A DNA stretch of 64,000 nucleotides from Aporrectodea caliginosa (taxonomy: Eukaryota > Annelida > Clitellata > Crassiclitellata > Lumbricidae), in assembly GCA_020284085.1 (NCBI GenBank), contig JACEVL010006447.1, forward strand, positions 1,797,245 to 1,861,244, written 5' to 3'. A model generated the notes under the pieces. It was not told where the DNA came from and did no database searches. It saw only the letters and a list, made by a program, of their open reading frames with translations. Position 1 is the stretch's first letter, and every line of letters starts with the position of its first letter. A program made the position numbers and the translations under genes. Of this stretch, positions 12,329 to 25,019 are shown in pieces.

Positions 12329-12761
12329 TATACTCAGTCTCTGATCGAGGTACATGTACTGCGAGCGTACATGTACTGATGAAGGTGCGGCGCTTAGGCG
12401 TGATACACAGTTAGGCTTGCATCTGTTTACATCGGATTTTTCAGTTCAGAAGTGTTCTTTTTCGCTCGTTTTTGGCTGTTATATAGCTTTCGGTCTTATC
12501 TTTGTGATTCTTTACTCGGATTACAAAGTTTGCGTCAGTTTCGAACTTTATCGGACCGTTATGGATATGCCTAACGTCGTCTACTCTGGTGACCTACTTT
12601 GGTCGTTACGCTCTGTTGCGTGTAGGATTAAACGTGCTTCACGTAAAGCGCTGTTTAACGCTTATACTCAGTCTCTGATCGAGGTACATGTACTGCGACC
12701 GTACATGTACTGATGAAGGTGCGGCGCTTAGGCATGATACACCGAGTTAGGCTTGCATCTT
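12329..12761. repeat. Direct repeat pair (~95 bp), copies 12329-12422 and 12662-12761
   Basis: Both copies contain CTCAGTCTCTGATCGAGGTA, an inverted pair of GTACATGTACTG words and GATGAAGGTGCGGCGCTTAG. The 240 bp between them reads YSGDLLWSLRSVACRIKRAS, which looks like the 5' part of the LINE that follows. The pair may be the LINE's own 5' repeats or a local duplication. Confidence 0.7.
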
Positions 12762-13058
12762 GACGCCCGACTTTGATCTCCTTCTCAACCCGTTGTTTGG
12801 TTAGACAGTCAGCTGGATGCCAGTCAGCTGGACCTACTCAACCGCGACCGATTCAATCACAGCAGTGCCAACCGGGCGCCCCGCCGAATTCCTCGTCGTC
12901 TCCTTCATCGTCTTCTGTTCCTGCTGCTGCTGTTGCAGAACGCTCTCTTCGTCTGGCTACACTGAATGCCAGATCTATAAAGGAGAAATACGTCGCCATC
13001 GTCGACACCATCATCTCAAATGAGCTCGATGTTTTGGTGCTAACGGAATCTTGGCACC

Positions 13059-14194
13059 CAGTGGCTTCTATCCCCCTAAAGAACCGGGCTCAATCCATCC
13101 CCTTCCTCCCTCTCGGGCAGGGCCTTCCCTCTCCCATATTGCCGACATGTGTTTTAGCTCATTTCTGATTAGATCAATGTATCTGTAATCCGTAGGTTTC
13201 GTCTGCAAAAAATCATCAATCCAACTTCTATTTATGCGAAGATTTCTTTCATCAATCCAGCTTCCATTTAGGCAAAGAATTATTTTCATCAATCTGGCGT
13301 CCATCTTAAATTGACCATATAGGCTACAACGGATACCAATGCAAAAATAATTAAAACACCTAAATTGGAGGATTACTGGTAAAGTTGTTCAATGTTTAAC
13401 CATGTGAGTCAACGAGTGTGAATTAGCCTAAGTAGATTAAAATGTTGCATTCGCCGCAATGCAACAAATTCATCAATCTACTCAACTTGAGTTGAGCATT
13501 AATGCACTATGGCATGGACAGGAGAGTTGCCCACAATGCGATAAGGATCATACATAAACATGAGCGAAAGTAGGAATTTTTTATGGGTGGGCAAGAACAA
13601 ATTTTAGGGGTGGAAAAGTTTTGAATTGTTGGCACTGGGACTGTGGCATGGACAGGAGAGTTGCTAACAATGCGATAATGATCATAAGCATGGGCTTCCG
13701 CAGGAATTTTTGGGCAACACATTTTTTTAAACGGTGGCAAAGTTTTGAATTGTTGGCACGGGGACTAATGAAGGTGCTGAAAGCAACCTATCATGTCACC
13801 CTCAGCGCTTTTATCATGCGGCAGAGTAGGCCTATTTTAGTTAATGAAATACGTAAGTGAAAGCGGATTTTTAAGTTGAAACCAATGTAAATGTTTATTT
13901 TTGTCACAACTCTATGCAGACGATAATGTCGCGCGATTAAGTAGGTATACGATAACTCCATAACACATTAACTACAGTGTGTTAACAAAATCAAGCGACT
14001 TAATTGGAAGGTGTGACGGGTTCACACTAATAATATTTACACAAGAAAAGTGGGTCTTTAATTCTGTCACAGGACTGTTAGTGAAGACTCTGTAACTTAT
14101 AGAAAGTGTGATAAAAATTTGAGAAGAAACACTTCCCCCCTGTTTTTCACTGGGCTCAACTTGCGCCCGCCCTGTATAGGGATAGAAGCCCCTG
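13059..14194. mobile_element. 1136-bp hAT-type element inserted in the LINE endonuclease
   Basis: The ends CAGTGGCTTCTATCCC and GGGATAGAAGCCCCTG are inverted repeats with one mismatch. TTGGCACC flanks both sides (13051-13058, 14195-14202). Removing the element and one copy rejoins LTESWH to the rest of the endonuclease frame. Inside, 13205-13300 holds three units of a ~34-bp repeat (CATCAATCCAACTTCTATTT type) that recurs in other parts of the window. No transposase was found. Confidence 0.93.
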
Positions 14195-14575
14195 TTGGCA
14201 CCAAGCGTCGACAGATGTCTCGCTTCTCCGATCTATACCTGTGGGCTACTCCGTCATTGATCGCCCACGTCCTCCGTCATCGTCGGACATTGCCTCTCGT
14301 GGCGGGGGCATTATTATCTACCATCGCGATCATCTACACGTTAAGACGATCGCCCTCTCCTCCTCTCCTGCCACCTTCGAAGCCCTCGCTGTCTCTGTCT
14401 CATCCTCCTGTGGGCCGCTCACTGTTCTAGCCATCTATCGCCCTGGATCCTCACCTCCGTCATCCCTGTTCTTCGATGAACTCGGAACAGTTCTTGAACA
14501 GTTTGCCCTTCATAATACGCAATTGGCTATTCTCGGCGATTTAAATCTCCATCTTGAGAATGCGGCATTGCCATC

Positions 14576-14653
14576 TTCATCATAATTATGTGTGCTTAAT
14601 TAGATTGTGTAGATTCGTAATTAAACTGACGTTCTATTTGTATGGTGGCTTTT
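14576..14653. repeat. 78-bp templated insertion in the LINE endonuclease frame
   Basis: It breaks the frame after LHLENAALPSSS; the LINE protein resumes at 14655 with MDFQLNMEQFGLAQHV. The inserted bases match 11963-12040, 2.6 kb upstream. No inverted ends or tail are visible, so this looks like repair filler rather than a transposon. Confidence 0.75.
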
Positions 14654-16086
14654 CATGGACTTCCAACTGAACATGGAGCAATTTGGATTAGCTCAACATG
14701 TATCCTCGGCGACGCACCAGGCAGGTGGTTGGCTGGACGTGGTTGTCACCAGGGATGACTGTTCTCCGCGTGTTGAGGTATTTCCTCCAACCATCTCGGA
14801 CCATGGGTTGGTCACTGCCACCATTCCGTTTCTGCATGAGACGCCACTCTATGCTGTCAGACAGATCCGGGGATGGCGACGTCTTGATCGTGAAACGTTC
14901 ACGGCTGCTGTTCTGGCTGTTCCAGCCTTTCAAGACCCGATACAGTTCCAGGATGAACCTGCAGAGCATCTCTTCCACATCTTCCAACGTGAGATGACTG
15001 CAATTATCGATCGCCTACTCCCTCTACGTCAGACAAGGATGCGTACTTGACCTTTATCCCTCTGGTTCGATGGGGAATGCTACACCTTACGTCGTCAAGC
15101 TCGTCGATTGGAGCGCGTGTTTCGCCGCAGCGGCCTCGCGGATGACAGAGCCGCTTGGGTGAAATTCGTTCGCTCTATGCATCGTCGCCACAGGGAGAAG
15201 GAGGGTCAATACTGAAAGCAAGATCAAGTCCAGTTCTGGAGACCCCAGACGCTTATGGTCCACCTTCAAGGACTTGCTGGGGAGTTCAGGAGCTACCTCA
15301 TCGCCGGCCCCTCCTCCGTTCTCGGCTGACGAATATGTCAAATTCTACACCGATAAGATCAATGCTGTTCGTCGTGACACTGCTGATCGACTCTCCGCCG
15401 CCCTCGTTCTCCTCGACTGAGCTCTCTTTTACCACCCTTGCTCCGGTCACTGAGGCTGAGCTGCGTCGCCTCATCCTTGCCTCTCCTGCCAAGTCGTCGG
15501 AATTGGATCCGCTTCCGACCTTTCTCATCCAGGAGCAAATCGAAACTCTCCTTCCGTTTCTGACGATCCTCTGTAATTCTTCTCTACGTGATGGTATCTT
15601 GCTGGCTTAACAGAAACGTTCCATCATCATGCCTACCCTGAAACAGATTGGACTGGATCCCTCTAGCCCTTCTAGTTATAGGCCAATATCTAACGTTACC
15701 TTTGTCTCTAAACTAATCGAGAAACTTGTAGCTTCCCAGTTACTTAGTTACTTAGATGGTAATAACCTTCTACCTTACCGTCAGTCTGGTTTCCGTAAGG
15801 GGCACTCCACCGAGACTCTCCTTCTTAGCCTTCTTAATGATGTATACAGTGTTATTGGCCGCTCTCAACTTACTCTTCTTGCACTTTATGACGTAAGTGC
15901 AACCTTTGACAAGGTAGACCATGATCTTCTCCTGCGTCGCCTTTCTATTTCATTTGGTATCTCTTCCTTGCCTCTTCAGTGGCTTTCTTCATATATATCT
16001 GATCGCTCGTCATCTACTGTCTTCCACTCGTCGCGTTCCCCTTGGATCCCTGTACCTATTGGCCTTCCTCAAGGTTCTGTGCTTGG

Positions 16087-17019
16087 CAGTGATGTGGTCT
16101 CGAGACCGCGGTCTTGGTCTCGAGACCGTCTCAAGACCGAAAAATGCGGTCTTGGTCTTGGTCTCGGTCTCTAATGTACCGGTCTTGGTCTTGAAAGGTT
16201 CGGTCTTGGTCTTGGTCTTTGTCTTAAAGGTGTGGTCTTGGTCTTGGGCGTCTGGTCTCGGTCATTCGTCCTTTGGTCTTGGCCTTGCGCCTTTGGTGTG
16301 GCTTTTGGTGGGAACTAGAGTCGGTTATTTGTGAAATGTTGTCGATAGATTCGGTTATTCAGGGACTTCTGAGATATCTTCGAATTCATGCGACGATCCG
16401 CAAGGACAAAGCGAGAGAAGACCTCGTTGTTCGCTTCTTATCAGAAGCAACAACAAAACGTTGAGGCACAGTTAACCCTGCTTTCTGGTGCTTTAGTGAC
16501 TAGTTAGGCTTACAATGATGCAGTTTCTTGAGGCAAAATCAGTAGGCCTAGTCGGGTAAGCGATGCAGATCAGGTATTTGGTGGGGAATTTTTCTCTACT
16601 GGCAAACTTTTTGTTTTCCGCAACAGAGATCATGTCACTTATGCTGAGAGTGTGTTTAGCTATAGTGTGCTCTTGACCTCGCAGACTTGGGGACAAAACT
16701 GTAACTATAAATATAATAAGCATCTGATCTGAATTATGGGAATATGTAAAACTACAATTGAGAATTGCGTTTATGGTCTTGAGGCTTAGATCTTGGTCTT
16801 GGATAATGCGGTCTTGGTTTCGGTCTTGGTCTTGGACCACACGGTCTTGGTCTTGGTCTTGGACTACGCGGTCTTGGTCTCGGTCTTGGTCTTGGACCAC
16901 GCGGTCTTGGTCTCGGTCTTGGTCTTAGACTAAGCGGTCTCGGTCTTGGACCCCGCGGTCGACCCCGCGGTCTTGGTCTCGGCCTTGGTCTTGGAATTTC
17001 GGTCTCGTCCACAACACTG
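16087..17019. mobile_element. 933-bp hAT-type element inserted in the LINE reverse transcriptase
   Basis: The ends CAGTGATGTGG and CCACAACACTG are inverted with one mismatch. GTGCTTGG duplicates the target (16079-16086, 17020-17027). Excision restores GSVLG followed by [11 protein letters not shown], the conserved region after RT motif B. Both halves contain arrays of GGTCTTGGTCTC-like hexamers (16093-16300, 16780-17010), which give long Arg/Pro or Leu/Gly pseudo-frames. The middle has no recognised gene. Confidence 0.94.
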
Positions 17020-18025
17020 GTGCTTGGCCCTCTTCTCTATATCCTCTTTACTGCTGACCTTGAATCTGTTCTCGCTTCTAGTGACCTTTCTGGCCACTCA
17101 TACGCTGATGACCTCCAATCTTACTTGCACTGCTCTGTAAGGGATGCTTAGAGTGCTGTTCGCTTGATGTCTCGTGCAACTGACACTCTGTCTGCCTGGC
17201 TTCTTCTAATCGCCTGAGACTTAATCCCCTTAAGACCCAGTTCATATGGCTGGGTACTCGGCAAAACTTGACCTGAATTTACTTGCAGCTGAATTTCCTC
17301 TAATTTCATTCTCTACCTCTGTACGAGACCTTGGTGTCGTCCTTGATCAGGAACTAACCTTTTCTAAACACCTCTCCTCTTTGTCTCGCTCCTACTTTTA
17401 CCATCTTCGTCAACTTAGGGTTGTTGCTCGCTCTCTTTCAACCTCTGCTGCTTCTACTCTTATCCATGCCTTTGTCTGCTCTCGTCTAGACTATTGCTCT
17501 TCTCTCTACACTGGTCTTCCTCAAGTCCACTTGTCCTCCCTTGAGAGGGTCTTTTGGTCTGCGGCGCGCCTTGTTGGTCGCATACCTCGCTATGGTAGCA
17601 TATCTTCCTACATACATCATACTCTTCACTGGCTTCCCCTCCGGCAGCGTATTCTGTATCGGCTCTGCTCTCTTGTTTGGCAAAGCGTCTTGGGTACAGC
17701 TCCTCGCTACTTATGTTCCTCCTTTGCTCTCTCTTCCTCTTTTACTGGTCGCTCAGCCCTCCGTTCCTCTTCTCGGGGTGACTTTTTGGTTCCATTTGCC
17801 CGCACTGCTACTATGCAGCGCCGAGCATTCTCTGTTGTTGGCCCAACAGCCTGGAATGACTTGCCATCTTTCCTTCGCCTTTCTCCTCGTGTTCACTCAA
17901 CTTCCTTTTACGCCCTATTAAAGACTTTCCTGTATGATCAGGCCTGGCTCGGGAGTGCTTCTGAGTAGAGCCCCTTGAAGAGGCGCTATATAACTTCTAA
18001 GATTGATTGATTGATTGATTGAGCG

Positions 18026-19573
18026 GTTGACTGCCGTGATGTTTTCTCAGCATATGTATGGCCGTATGGAAAACTTATTTTGCCTTCTGAACATAGCTAA
18101 ATTTGCCAGCAGATTTGTGTCTAGCAGTGGCCTAAATTTACGGGTAACTTTAAATAACATAAACGCTCACGATTTATTATGTGTCAGCACAAACTTGCTG
18201 AGTACTGTAATCTCAAAAGTTGTAGGCTACTTGTGTGGCTCAGAGGGAAGATGCTTTGGGGCCATGGATCTAATTCTTGCTTTTGGGCCAAGTTCAGCAG
18301 AGGGAATTTAATTAGATAGATCCAACTCAAGGACTGTCTGCTGGTTGATGTTTACGAGTGTTAAAGAGGGAGATTAATGGTGCAAACATTGAGTTACATT
18401 GACGGAAAGACAGGGTGATTCAAAGTAAAGATAAGAACCAGTGACAGCATAAGAAGCAGTGACAGCAGAGAAAGAGACAGAGAATGCTCAGTGACTTAAC
18501 AAACTGAAGGAGAGGCAGCCGGTGAAATATAAGAGAGAGGGAGCTGTGACGTAACAAGTAAAAGCAGAGAAAGCGGATGATAAAGAGAACAGTGACTTAA
18601 CAAACAGAAGGAAAGACAGCAGGGACCAAAGATGGTAGGGAAGAACCAGTGAGATACATTATAAGCGCTAGAGAGCGTATGACGTATATATTTCCTTCAG
18701 GTCGCAGTGAAGTCACAATCGCTAAGCGACCTTGACCACCAAGCTAGGCATTATAAATATAGATATCGATGTTTACTTTTGTATAGCCTATCACGGCTGA
18801 AGTTGTACTGTGAAATGAAGCTTGCATGACGTCAGCCAGCGCTCATTAACATAATTGGTGACGTGTCCACGCAATACACGTCGATGATGACGTCGATTGC
18901 TCGATTATGACGTCAGTCAACGCTCATTTTGGCTAGCTTAAGGTCCAAGGCCGTTTTGAATTGGCAGCCTCAACATAGATGGTAGATGCTCGCTCTAGTA
19001 ATATATTTATATATTACATGTATACATCTCTATGGGAAGAACCAAGAAAGAAAAGTTCACGAGTGCTAACGAGAGGGAGTAATGACGTAACAATAGAGAA
19101 AGATAGGTAGCGGTGACGTAAGAAACAAAAAGTAAGATAGACGGCGGGTACCAAAAGGAGAGAGCAATGACGAAACAAACAGAAGGAAAGAAGCGGGTGC
19201 CAAAAAGAGTGACGTCATGAACAGGAGAAACAACGAGTAAGAAAGCGCTGTGACGTATTAAAGAGAATCAAACACAGCGGGTAACAGAAAGAAAGAAGAA
19301 ATGATGTAACAAACAGAAAGAAATACAGCGGAAGACAAAGACAGAGAGCAATGACGTAACAAAAACAGAGAGAGATTTGAAGCGGCGAGGGAGGTAAGGC
19401 GACTGTAGACGGGAATGCGTTGGTTGGGCTTCGTATAAATTAAATGTACATATAGGTCCACGTCTAGTTTACTGTGCACTGTTTCATTTCTCAGTACAAA
19501 GTTTCTGCGACCGCTCGGCGCTATGAAACTCCTTTGCTGCTAATTATATTTAGTTATTAATTTAGGTTGACAA
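18026..19573. repeat. Diverged purine-rich repeats in non-coding DNA
   Basis: From about 18420 to 18650 and 19030 to 19390, phrases such as GTGACTTAACAAACAGAAGG and AATGACGTAACAAACAGAAA recur every 40-60 bp with GAAAGACAGCGG between them. Between the two blocks (18790-18920) several GACGTCA words occur. No gene was recognised. Confidence 0.5.
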
Positions 19574-19576
19574 TTC

Positions 19577-19607
<31 letters not shown>

Positions 19608-19636
19608 GTCTGTCTGTCTGTCTGTCTGTCTCTGTC
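19577..19636. repeat. (CTGT)n microsatellite
   Basis: About 14 CTGT units, broken once by CTCT and once by CTGTCTCT. Confidence 0.95.
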
Positions 19637-20689
19637 TGAGAGCCTATTAGCCGCCTTTATAGATAAGTTCAAGAAGACATCATGTCAATCATGCATCTAA
19701 AGTTTGTCTATTAAAGGCTATCTAATTAACTGTTGATTTAAAAGAAAAGCTTAAACCAGCATCTCTTGTCGGTTAACTTATTTAAGTTTATTATAGCCTA
19801 GCCTATCTAACCTCTCTCGACAAATCGTTAATTCTTCTGGATTAATTGGTCCATTTGCATAGAAATCGGCGCCTTTACCGCTGTTCCCTTGCATTCTCCA
19901 TCTTCTATAGATTCCTCTTCTTGGACCTTGGTCGTTGGTGTCCGCCGGTCGTCGGACACCATATATTCTTCATAGACTCTGTAGATAGCTCGAAGCTTCT
20001 CTCCAAGCTAAGATGTTCAGTTTGCTACCACTCGCGTCAAATCAGTTCCTTTCAGCTTTCACTTATAACTATGCTAAGTGAAGGTTCGCAAAAATAACGC
20101 TCGATCACTCTGGGCTTAAATACGCTCCAGATACACGCAACCGGACAGTTCGATGTAGATATCTCGACGCTAATTTCACTCCTAAACGTTTGTCTGATAG
20201 AGTTTTACCCACATGACTACTGTACGTCAAAGTTGATCGATAGATCGAGGAAGCTCTTTCTACTCGATCGACCAGGAGCGGATTGCTTGACCTTTTTACG
20301 CAAGACGGCGGCAAAATTCAGTCGACTGAGCAGACGACTCTCGTAGGCTAGTTCGTTGACATTCACTGCTCACCACATAAATTCAACATAGTCCCGAAAC
20401 AGTAAATATACCCAAATCCTAGCTAATTATTTTAAATCCTAGCTAAATATTTAATCCCCTATACAATGCTGATTTTTAGATGCTGGTTAATTAATTAACT
20501 TGAATAATTAAACTGCCATGCATTAATCTATGTTTTCCTAACACTCTACATGTACATAATAAATTATAAACATGTCCTTACGTATACATTAGTATAAGAT
20601 GAAACTGTCTTGTCAAGGGGAATTGTTACATGTTCCATTATGTCGTCATCTTAATGTAGCATTATGATATTTCTTAAGGTTCTCTGTAG

Positions 20690-20825
20690 TAGTCCCCGGA
20701 GACAGTCGCTAAGGAATTACCGACTGACCTAACAGGCTAACAACAGTCGACCATGCTTGCTTACCAACTGACTAAGTCGCTTGGACTTGTAGACTGGCTG
20801 AACTGAATCGACTTCTTAGGAATTG
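20690..20825. repeat. Dispersed GACT-rich repeat starting GTCCCCGGAG
   Basis: GTCCCCGGAGACAGTCGCTA is followed by many GACTGAC/CGACT words. Related text occurs at 45650-45770 and, reversed at its end (GCCGGGGACTA), at 46560-46615 and 46070-46095. It may be a decayed transposon; ends were not defined. Confidence 0.45.
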
Positions 20826-21084
20826 TGGTATGTCTAGTAGGCCTAATTACTTAATGTAATGCATTTTACAGCGCATACTGTACTGACAGACCGTTGACTG
20901 AAATGTTACTGTGAATTTATGAAAGGTGATGGATGCAGATGAGTACGTGTTTATAAAAGGAATAAAACACATGACTAAGTCGGAAGCTGCAGTGCAGTGC
21001 TCGATCAATTCCATATTGATTAATTCAGTGGTTCACGCCATTACTTAGCCAACTCATCTATAATGACTACACTGACCGTACACT

Positions 21085-21165
21085 GTCGTTCGGAAGATGA
21101 GACGGTGAGGGAGAGGATTGGCCACCCGCCCTCATATGCCGAGGCTAAGAAAATGAAATCGCTAA
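21085..21165 (+). repeat. SINE body fragment
   Basis: GGAAGATGAGACGGTGAGGG through CTCATATGCCGAGGCTAAGA matches 49322-49380, which belongs to the tRNA-derived SINE pair at 49200-49727. The tRNA-like head is missing here. Confidence 0.6.
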
Positions 21166-21169
21166 CACT

Positions 21170-22599
21170 TCATACCTATGGCTGCCTCAGGGCTAGCTTA
21201 AGGAATGCTTTTGTTCTTCTTCACACCATTTTCAGAGCAAGGCAACTTTATTAAAAGTCAATCAGTCAACGGCACTTTACCTTAAATTGTTTGTTTTAAT
21301 GATGAGCAGCTTTCTTTGCAATCAAACACTATGTTGCCGCGATTGTTGCGACTATTTATGCAGTATGCTTTAAAATAGTAATAGGCCTATGTCTACTCCA
21401 GCAGTGATATTTAGCAGTGTTTCACGTTTCTGGCCCATTCTGTCATTCAGCCGCGGCGACCCTCGGACCCTGTAGCAGGAACACAGCACCCTTTGAAGGC
21501 AGTGACGGCTCCCAAGATAGGAAACACGACTAAGCAAACAGCAGCAGTTGAACAGTTCAGTAAAAATAACTGAATAAACGTAGAAACTAACAATAACGAA
21601 ACCAATTTCATGGCTTGGGTTTCAATGGAGTTTAACAGGCGCTGCAATCACTTGCTGCAGGTTAGAAAAAGTAGTGTATACAGTTTATAATTGTCATGAT
21701 TGCTTGACGTCATATGCGACGTGGCAGACACCACGCAGGCAGGCTGCAGGTAGTAAGACCGGAGACAGCAACTGCATGGTGATCTAACATCGACTTATTG
21801 TTAATCTGTTGCATTGTGACTCGTATATAGGCCTACTCTATAATTAAGCAAGTGTTGCTTCTGTCCTGCTGTTGATGTCTTCGTCAAAAGACTCGAAACT
21901 CGGAGACCGATAATAAGCAAAATATCAAGCAAACGACAATGACAATAAATGTGATTTGAAACATGTTTTATCATCAAAATGGAAATTTGTTTTTTTTGGG
22001 AGAGCTTTGTGACGTCATTTTTGAGGGTGTGTTACTTTTTGTGACGACGTGTGACGAGGAGGAGGGGTAAAATATCGGCCGAAATCGCTTGACGTCACTT
22101 AGCAACTGGTTTCGACTTGAGGGCTTAGAAGCGGATGGTGGTGGTGGATGACGGGTGGATGCAGAGACTTCTCTGTAGGACTTTGCGCTTTAATTGTAAC
22201 CCATCAGGCGTTAGAGACGGCGCTACAGAAGTTTAAAACAATAATTTCTGATTGTCACAATGGGCGTGTCTATGCAATAGGGCATACAACAGCAACGGTC
22301 GGAAATGTTCCATATGTTAATTAAGGTAGTGATGCATTATATCATGTTTAGCCCTGTTGAAGCCACGATTTGCTTTGAAAGTGACCATAGCAAAAAACTA
22401 ACAGTGTGGATTATAGCAGCGTTGGCCTCTGTCTATAGCCTACGTACGAGCCTCAGCCTCTGTTTCTCCATCAATTCGTTTTCAAAGTGCTTTGCTTATT
22501 TTGTGCAGACGCGCGTAGGCCTCGGCCAAGCGCGACAAATTTATATACATTTTGTTGAAAACATTCGTGTCGGTCGGGTCCATTGGCTGACATGTGCGT
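21170..22599. other. Non-coding stretch
   Basis: No protein-like frame was recognised. It includes a GTGACGTCATTTTTGAGG area near 22010 and one GGTGGTGGATG low-complexity patch near 22135. Confidence 0.4.
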
Positions 22600-22910
22600 C
22601 GCAGCTGTCGACGACGAACGACCGAAGACGTCGATAATCGTTCGACTGTTTGACTTCACCTCCGTCAATACGACCGACCGACCGACCGATGAGGCGGCCA
22701 CGGCGGGCGGCGGGCGAGCGCTCCTCCGCCGATGACGACGGCGGCGGAAGGGGCGGACGGAGGTCGACCATTATTTGCATCCATAGTCGTCCCAGCTGCT
22801 GCCGTCCAACCATTGACGTCGTCTCCCTACATTATTCACACACACCACGGTTGAGAGGAAACTACGGGTTGTGCGGCGGCTCAGTCGTCGTGTTGTGTGA
22901 TGTAAAGAGT
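22600..22910. promoter_or_regulatory. CpG-rich patch, possible promoter or first exon
   Basis: In an otherwise AT-rich window this 300 bp is dense in CG dinucleotides (CGACCGACCGACCGACCGAT, then GGCGGGCGGCGGGCGAGCG). Reading frames on both strands are open through it (22650-22952 plus; 22541-22813 minus), but they are Arg/Pro/Ser-rich and unlike any family I know. Openness may be a by-product of composition. Confidence 0.35.
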
Positions 22911-23815
22911 AGGAGTAAAGTAAAAAAGAAAGGTACAGAAAGGTACAGATAAGTGTAAACTCACATATTTATGCTGAATATTGACGCTACATAAATAGAC
23001 ATCGAAAAGAAAGTGTCCATATTTGCCTCTTGGTCTGTCAATAATTGAAAGCTATGAAGAAGTTCCCACATTAATATATTTAACTAAATGAAGGAATTTC
23101 TACAGCGCCACTATCCTAACATACAACTCGTAGACCATATTTTAATCAGTGTATTGTTAGTCGTTGGATTATATCTACATGTAAAATATATCACTGTAGC
23201 CACTAGCCTGTACACTCGGTCGCCAGCTGTGAACCGATGATGCATTTATATGCATGCAAGCCATCACCACACACCACACACACCTATGTTTAGGCCTGAT
23301 AGTCACGTGTTTCCAACACCTGAATTCTAATATCCTTAGTCCATATAGAAACGGCTTAGGCGTCGTATCGGGACCTTGTTTCTCGCGGTGCATCGTGGCG
23401 GCGGCGGCGGTGGCTGTTCAGCTGGACGGACGGACGGATGGAAGGACACGGTGTCTGCTAGTAGCCGTTAAGGCACCGTTCGTTCACCTGTGGATCAGTT
23501 AGACTTTTTCCACAGTAGAGTCGTCTGACTCGTCTCGTCAGTTGTCAACGCCGATGGATCCAGTGGTTCCAGTTGGATGATCACAGGTCTGCATACAACT
23601 GGAGCAGGTCTACTGAGCGCCGAACGAGCCAGGGATTCTAATTCTCGCCCTCACGGACGAAAGCCTCAGTGGGATCTCTGGAGATCTGTCTCAGATCGGT
23701 GGGACTTTCGTTCGTCTGGGAGAGAAGGTTCGAACTCCAGACCACCATTGGTCCACGCCCAACGACCTCTCAACTCCAGGCCGTCTTTAATGTTCCCGGT
23801 CGCTGCGTCGTGCAT

Positions 23816-23868
23816 GCAACATTGACGGTCAACGTATTATGTTGGGCCATTTAATTGCTTCGTAATCT
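23816..23868. repeat. ~50-bp repeat shared with 31412-31461
   Basis: AACATTGACGGTCAACGTAT followed by TATGTTGGGCCA(T/C)TTAA(T/A)TGCTTCGTAAT occurs at both places. The other copy lies near the 3' end of a LINE, so this may be a LINE 3' fragment or a piece inserted in both. Confidence 0.75.
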
Positions 23869-24893
23869 TAATCGTAAACTCCATATTTCTATAGCGCTAC
23901 TCTGAAGCGTAGTGCACTTCCATAATTAGTAGCCTACTTAGTTCGTCCTGTGCAGATGGCATATGGAGCAACTATAGTCATCTCTCTATCCATCTCTATC
24001 AATCGCCAACTGAATATGCTGCGTAGGACCTATACATAATTTTATATACATGTAGATCCGTTCCAAGAGGATTTGCGTCTGCATTCGTGGGTTGTAAGTC
24101 CACAGTAAATGCTTCCTCCTTTATGACTTCGCAGCAGCTAAATTTACTTCGCCTATTACGGAATTTCAAGTTGGAGTTCAAAATTTTAAAATCTACAATA
24201 CTAACTATAGACTATGTGACCGTGTCTGATAAACTCTTACGAAGGTGAAAGGTTAATAGTCGAGAAATGTGTTCAAACGGCAAGTAGGCCTATAGGCATC
24301 AAATATGGAACAAACTGAGTTCTTTGCATATTTATATCTCTTGTTCTGCTAGCTATTAAACTATAAGCTTTTAACGTAGAGTTGTGCTGCCTAAGTATTT
24401 TTTCAATTAATTAAACGCCATTTTGACGTTCTGCAACAAAACCGTAACTAAACATGTCCCACGGGTGCTCTAATTTGAAATCATGATTAGGCTATTAATT
24501 ATTTGAAAAATGGCCCAGTTACGTAGTTTATTGTCATAACCAATGCTATGCTTATGGAAATTTCATTGAACTCAGCCTCGGAAGGTATGAAAATTCACGT
24601 TCTAATTATGGGCCTACATAGTCAAAAGCGTTGACGATCTCTAGGCTCAGCGACTTAGATCAGATAATAATCGCAATTTTTGGAAACCAGACTATCCGCG
24701 AAGAGACCTATCTTCAAAAACAATGGCCTAGTTGGTTTCTTTTTGTCATAAAAACATGCGATTTTCATCTAATCCATTCAGCAATTTCGGCCAATCCAGT
24801 GTAGGCCTATACTATCAAACACAGTTTGGATTTTCCGACTATTTGGGGTTTCTTTGGAACGGTCACGTATGTCAAGTATATTTAGATGTCCGA

Positions 24894-24894
<1 letters not shown>

Positions 24895-24941
<47 letters not shown>
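24895..24941. repeat. (CTG)n trinucleotide repeat
   Basis: About 15 uninterrupted CTG units. An overlapping short frame would read poly-Leu, but nothing around it supports a gene. Confidence 0.95.
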
Positions 24942-24942
<1 letters not shown>

Positions 24943-25019
24943 GTAAGCGCTAAAGCAGAAACTTCTATAAAAATCTCACCTTCGAAGAAACTATCATTCT
25001 CATGTCGATAAAGGCTACA

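Larger units (their letters stand above)
12430..18025 (+). mobile_element. CR1/L2-like non-LTR retrotransposon (LINE), interrupted and decayed
   Basis: The AP-endonuclease begins near 12940 (LNARSIKEKYVAIVDTI, LTESWH) and resumes after a hAT at 14203 with RGGGIIIYHRDH and GDLNLHLEN. It ends at about 14850 with SDHGLVTATIPF. Reverse transcriptase runs from about 15600: SYRPISNVTFVSK, LLPYRQSGFRKGHSTET, motif A region DVSATFDKVDH, motif B GLPQGSVLG. After a second h[13 protein letters not shown] and the catalytic YADD follow near 17100. The connection domain (17246-17968) has VRDLGVVLDQEL, SRLDYCSSL and LHWLPLRQRI. The tail is CTTGAAGAGGCGCTATATAA plus ATTGATTG repeats. Frameshifts and stops near 15050, 15230 and 17150 mean it is dead. 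Confidence 0.88.
22911..25019. other. Non-coding stretch with small repeats
   Basis: Contains a ~50-bp repeat at 23816-23868 (shared with 31412-31461) and a CTG microsatellite at 24895-24941. The open frames around 23577-23825 read like restriction-site-rich low-identity sequence and match no family that I recognise. Confidence 0.4.

Noticed and set aside
16752..17012. Arg/Pro-rich 86-residue protein
   Set aside because: Reverse translation of GGTCTTGGTCTC arrays inside a hAT element.
22305..22637. 110-residue open frame
   Set aside because: No recognisable domain, composition like surrounding non-coding DNA, overlapping frames on the other strand.
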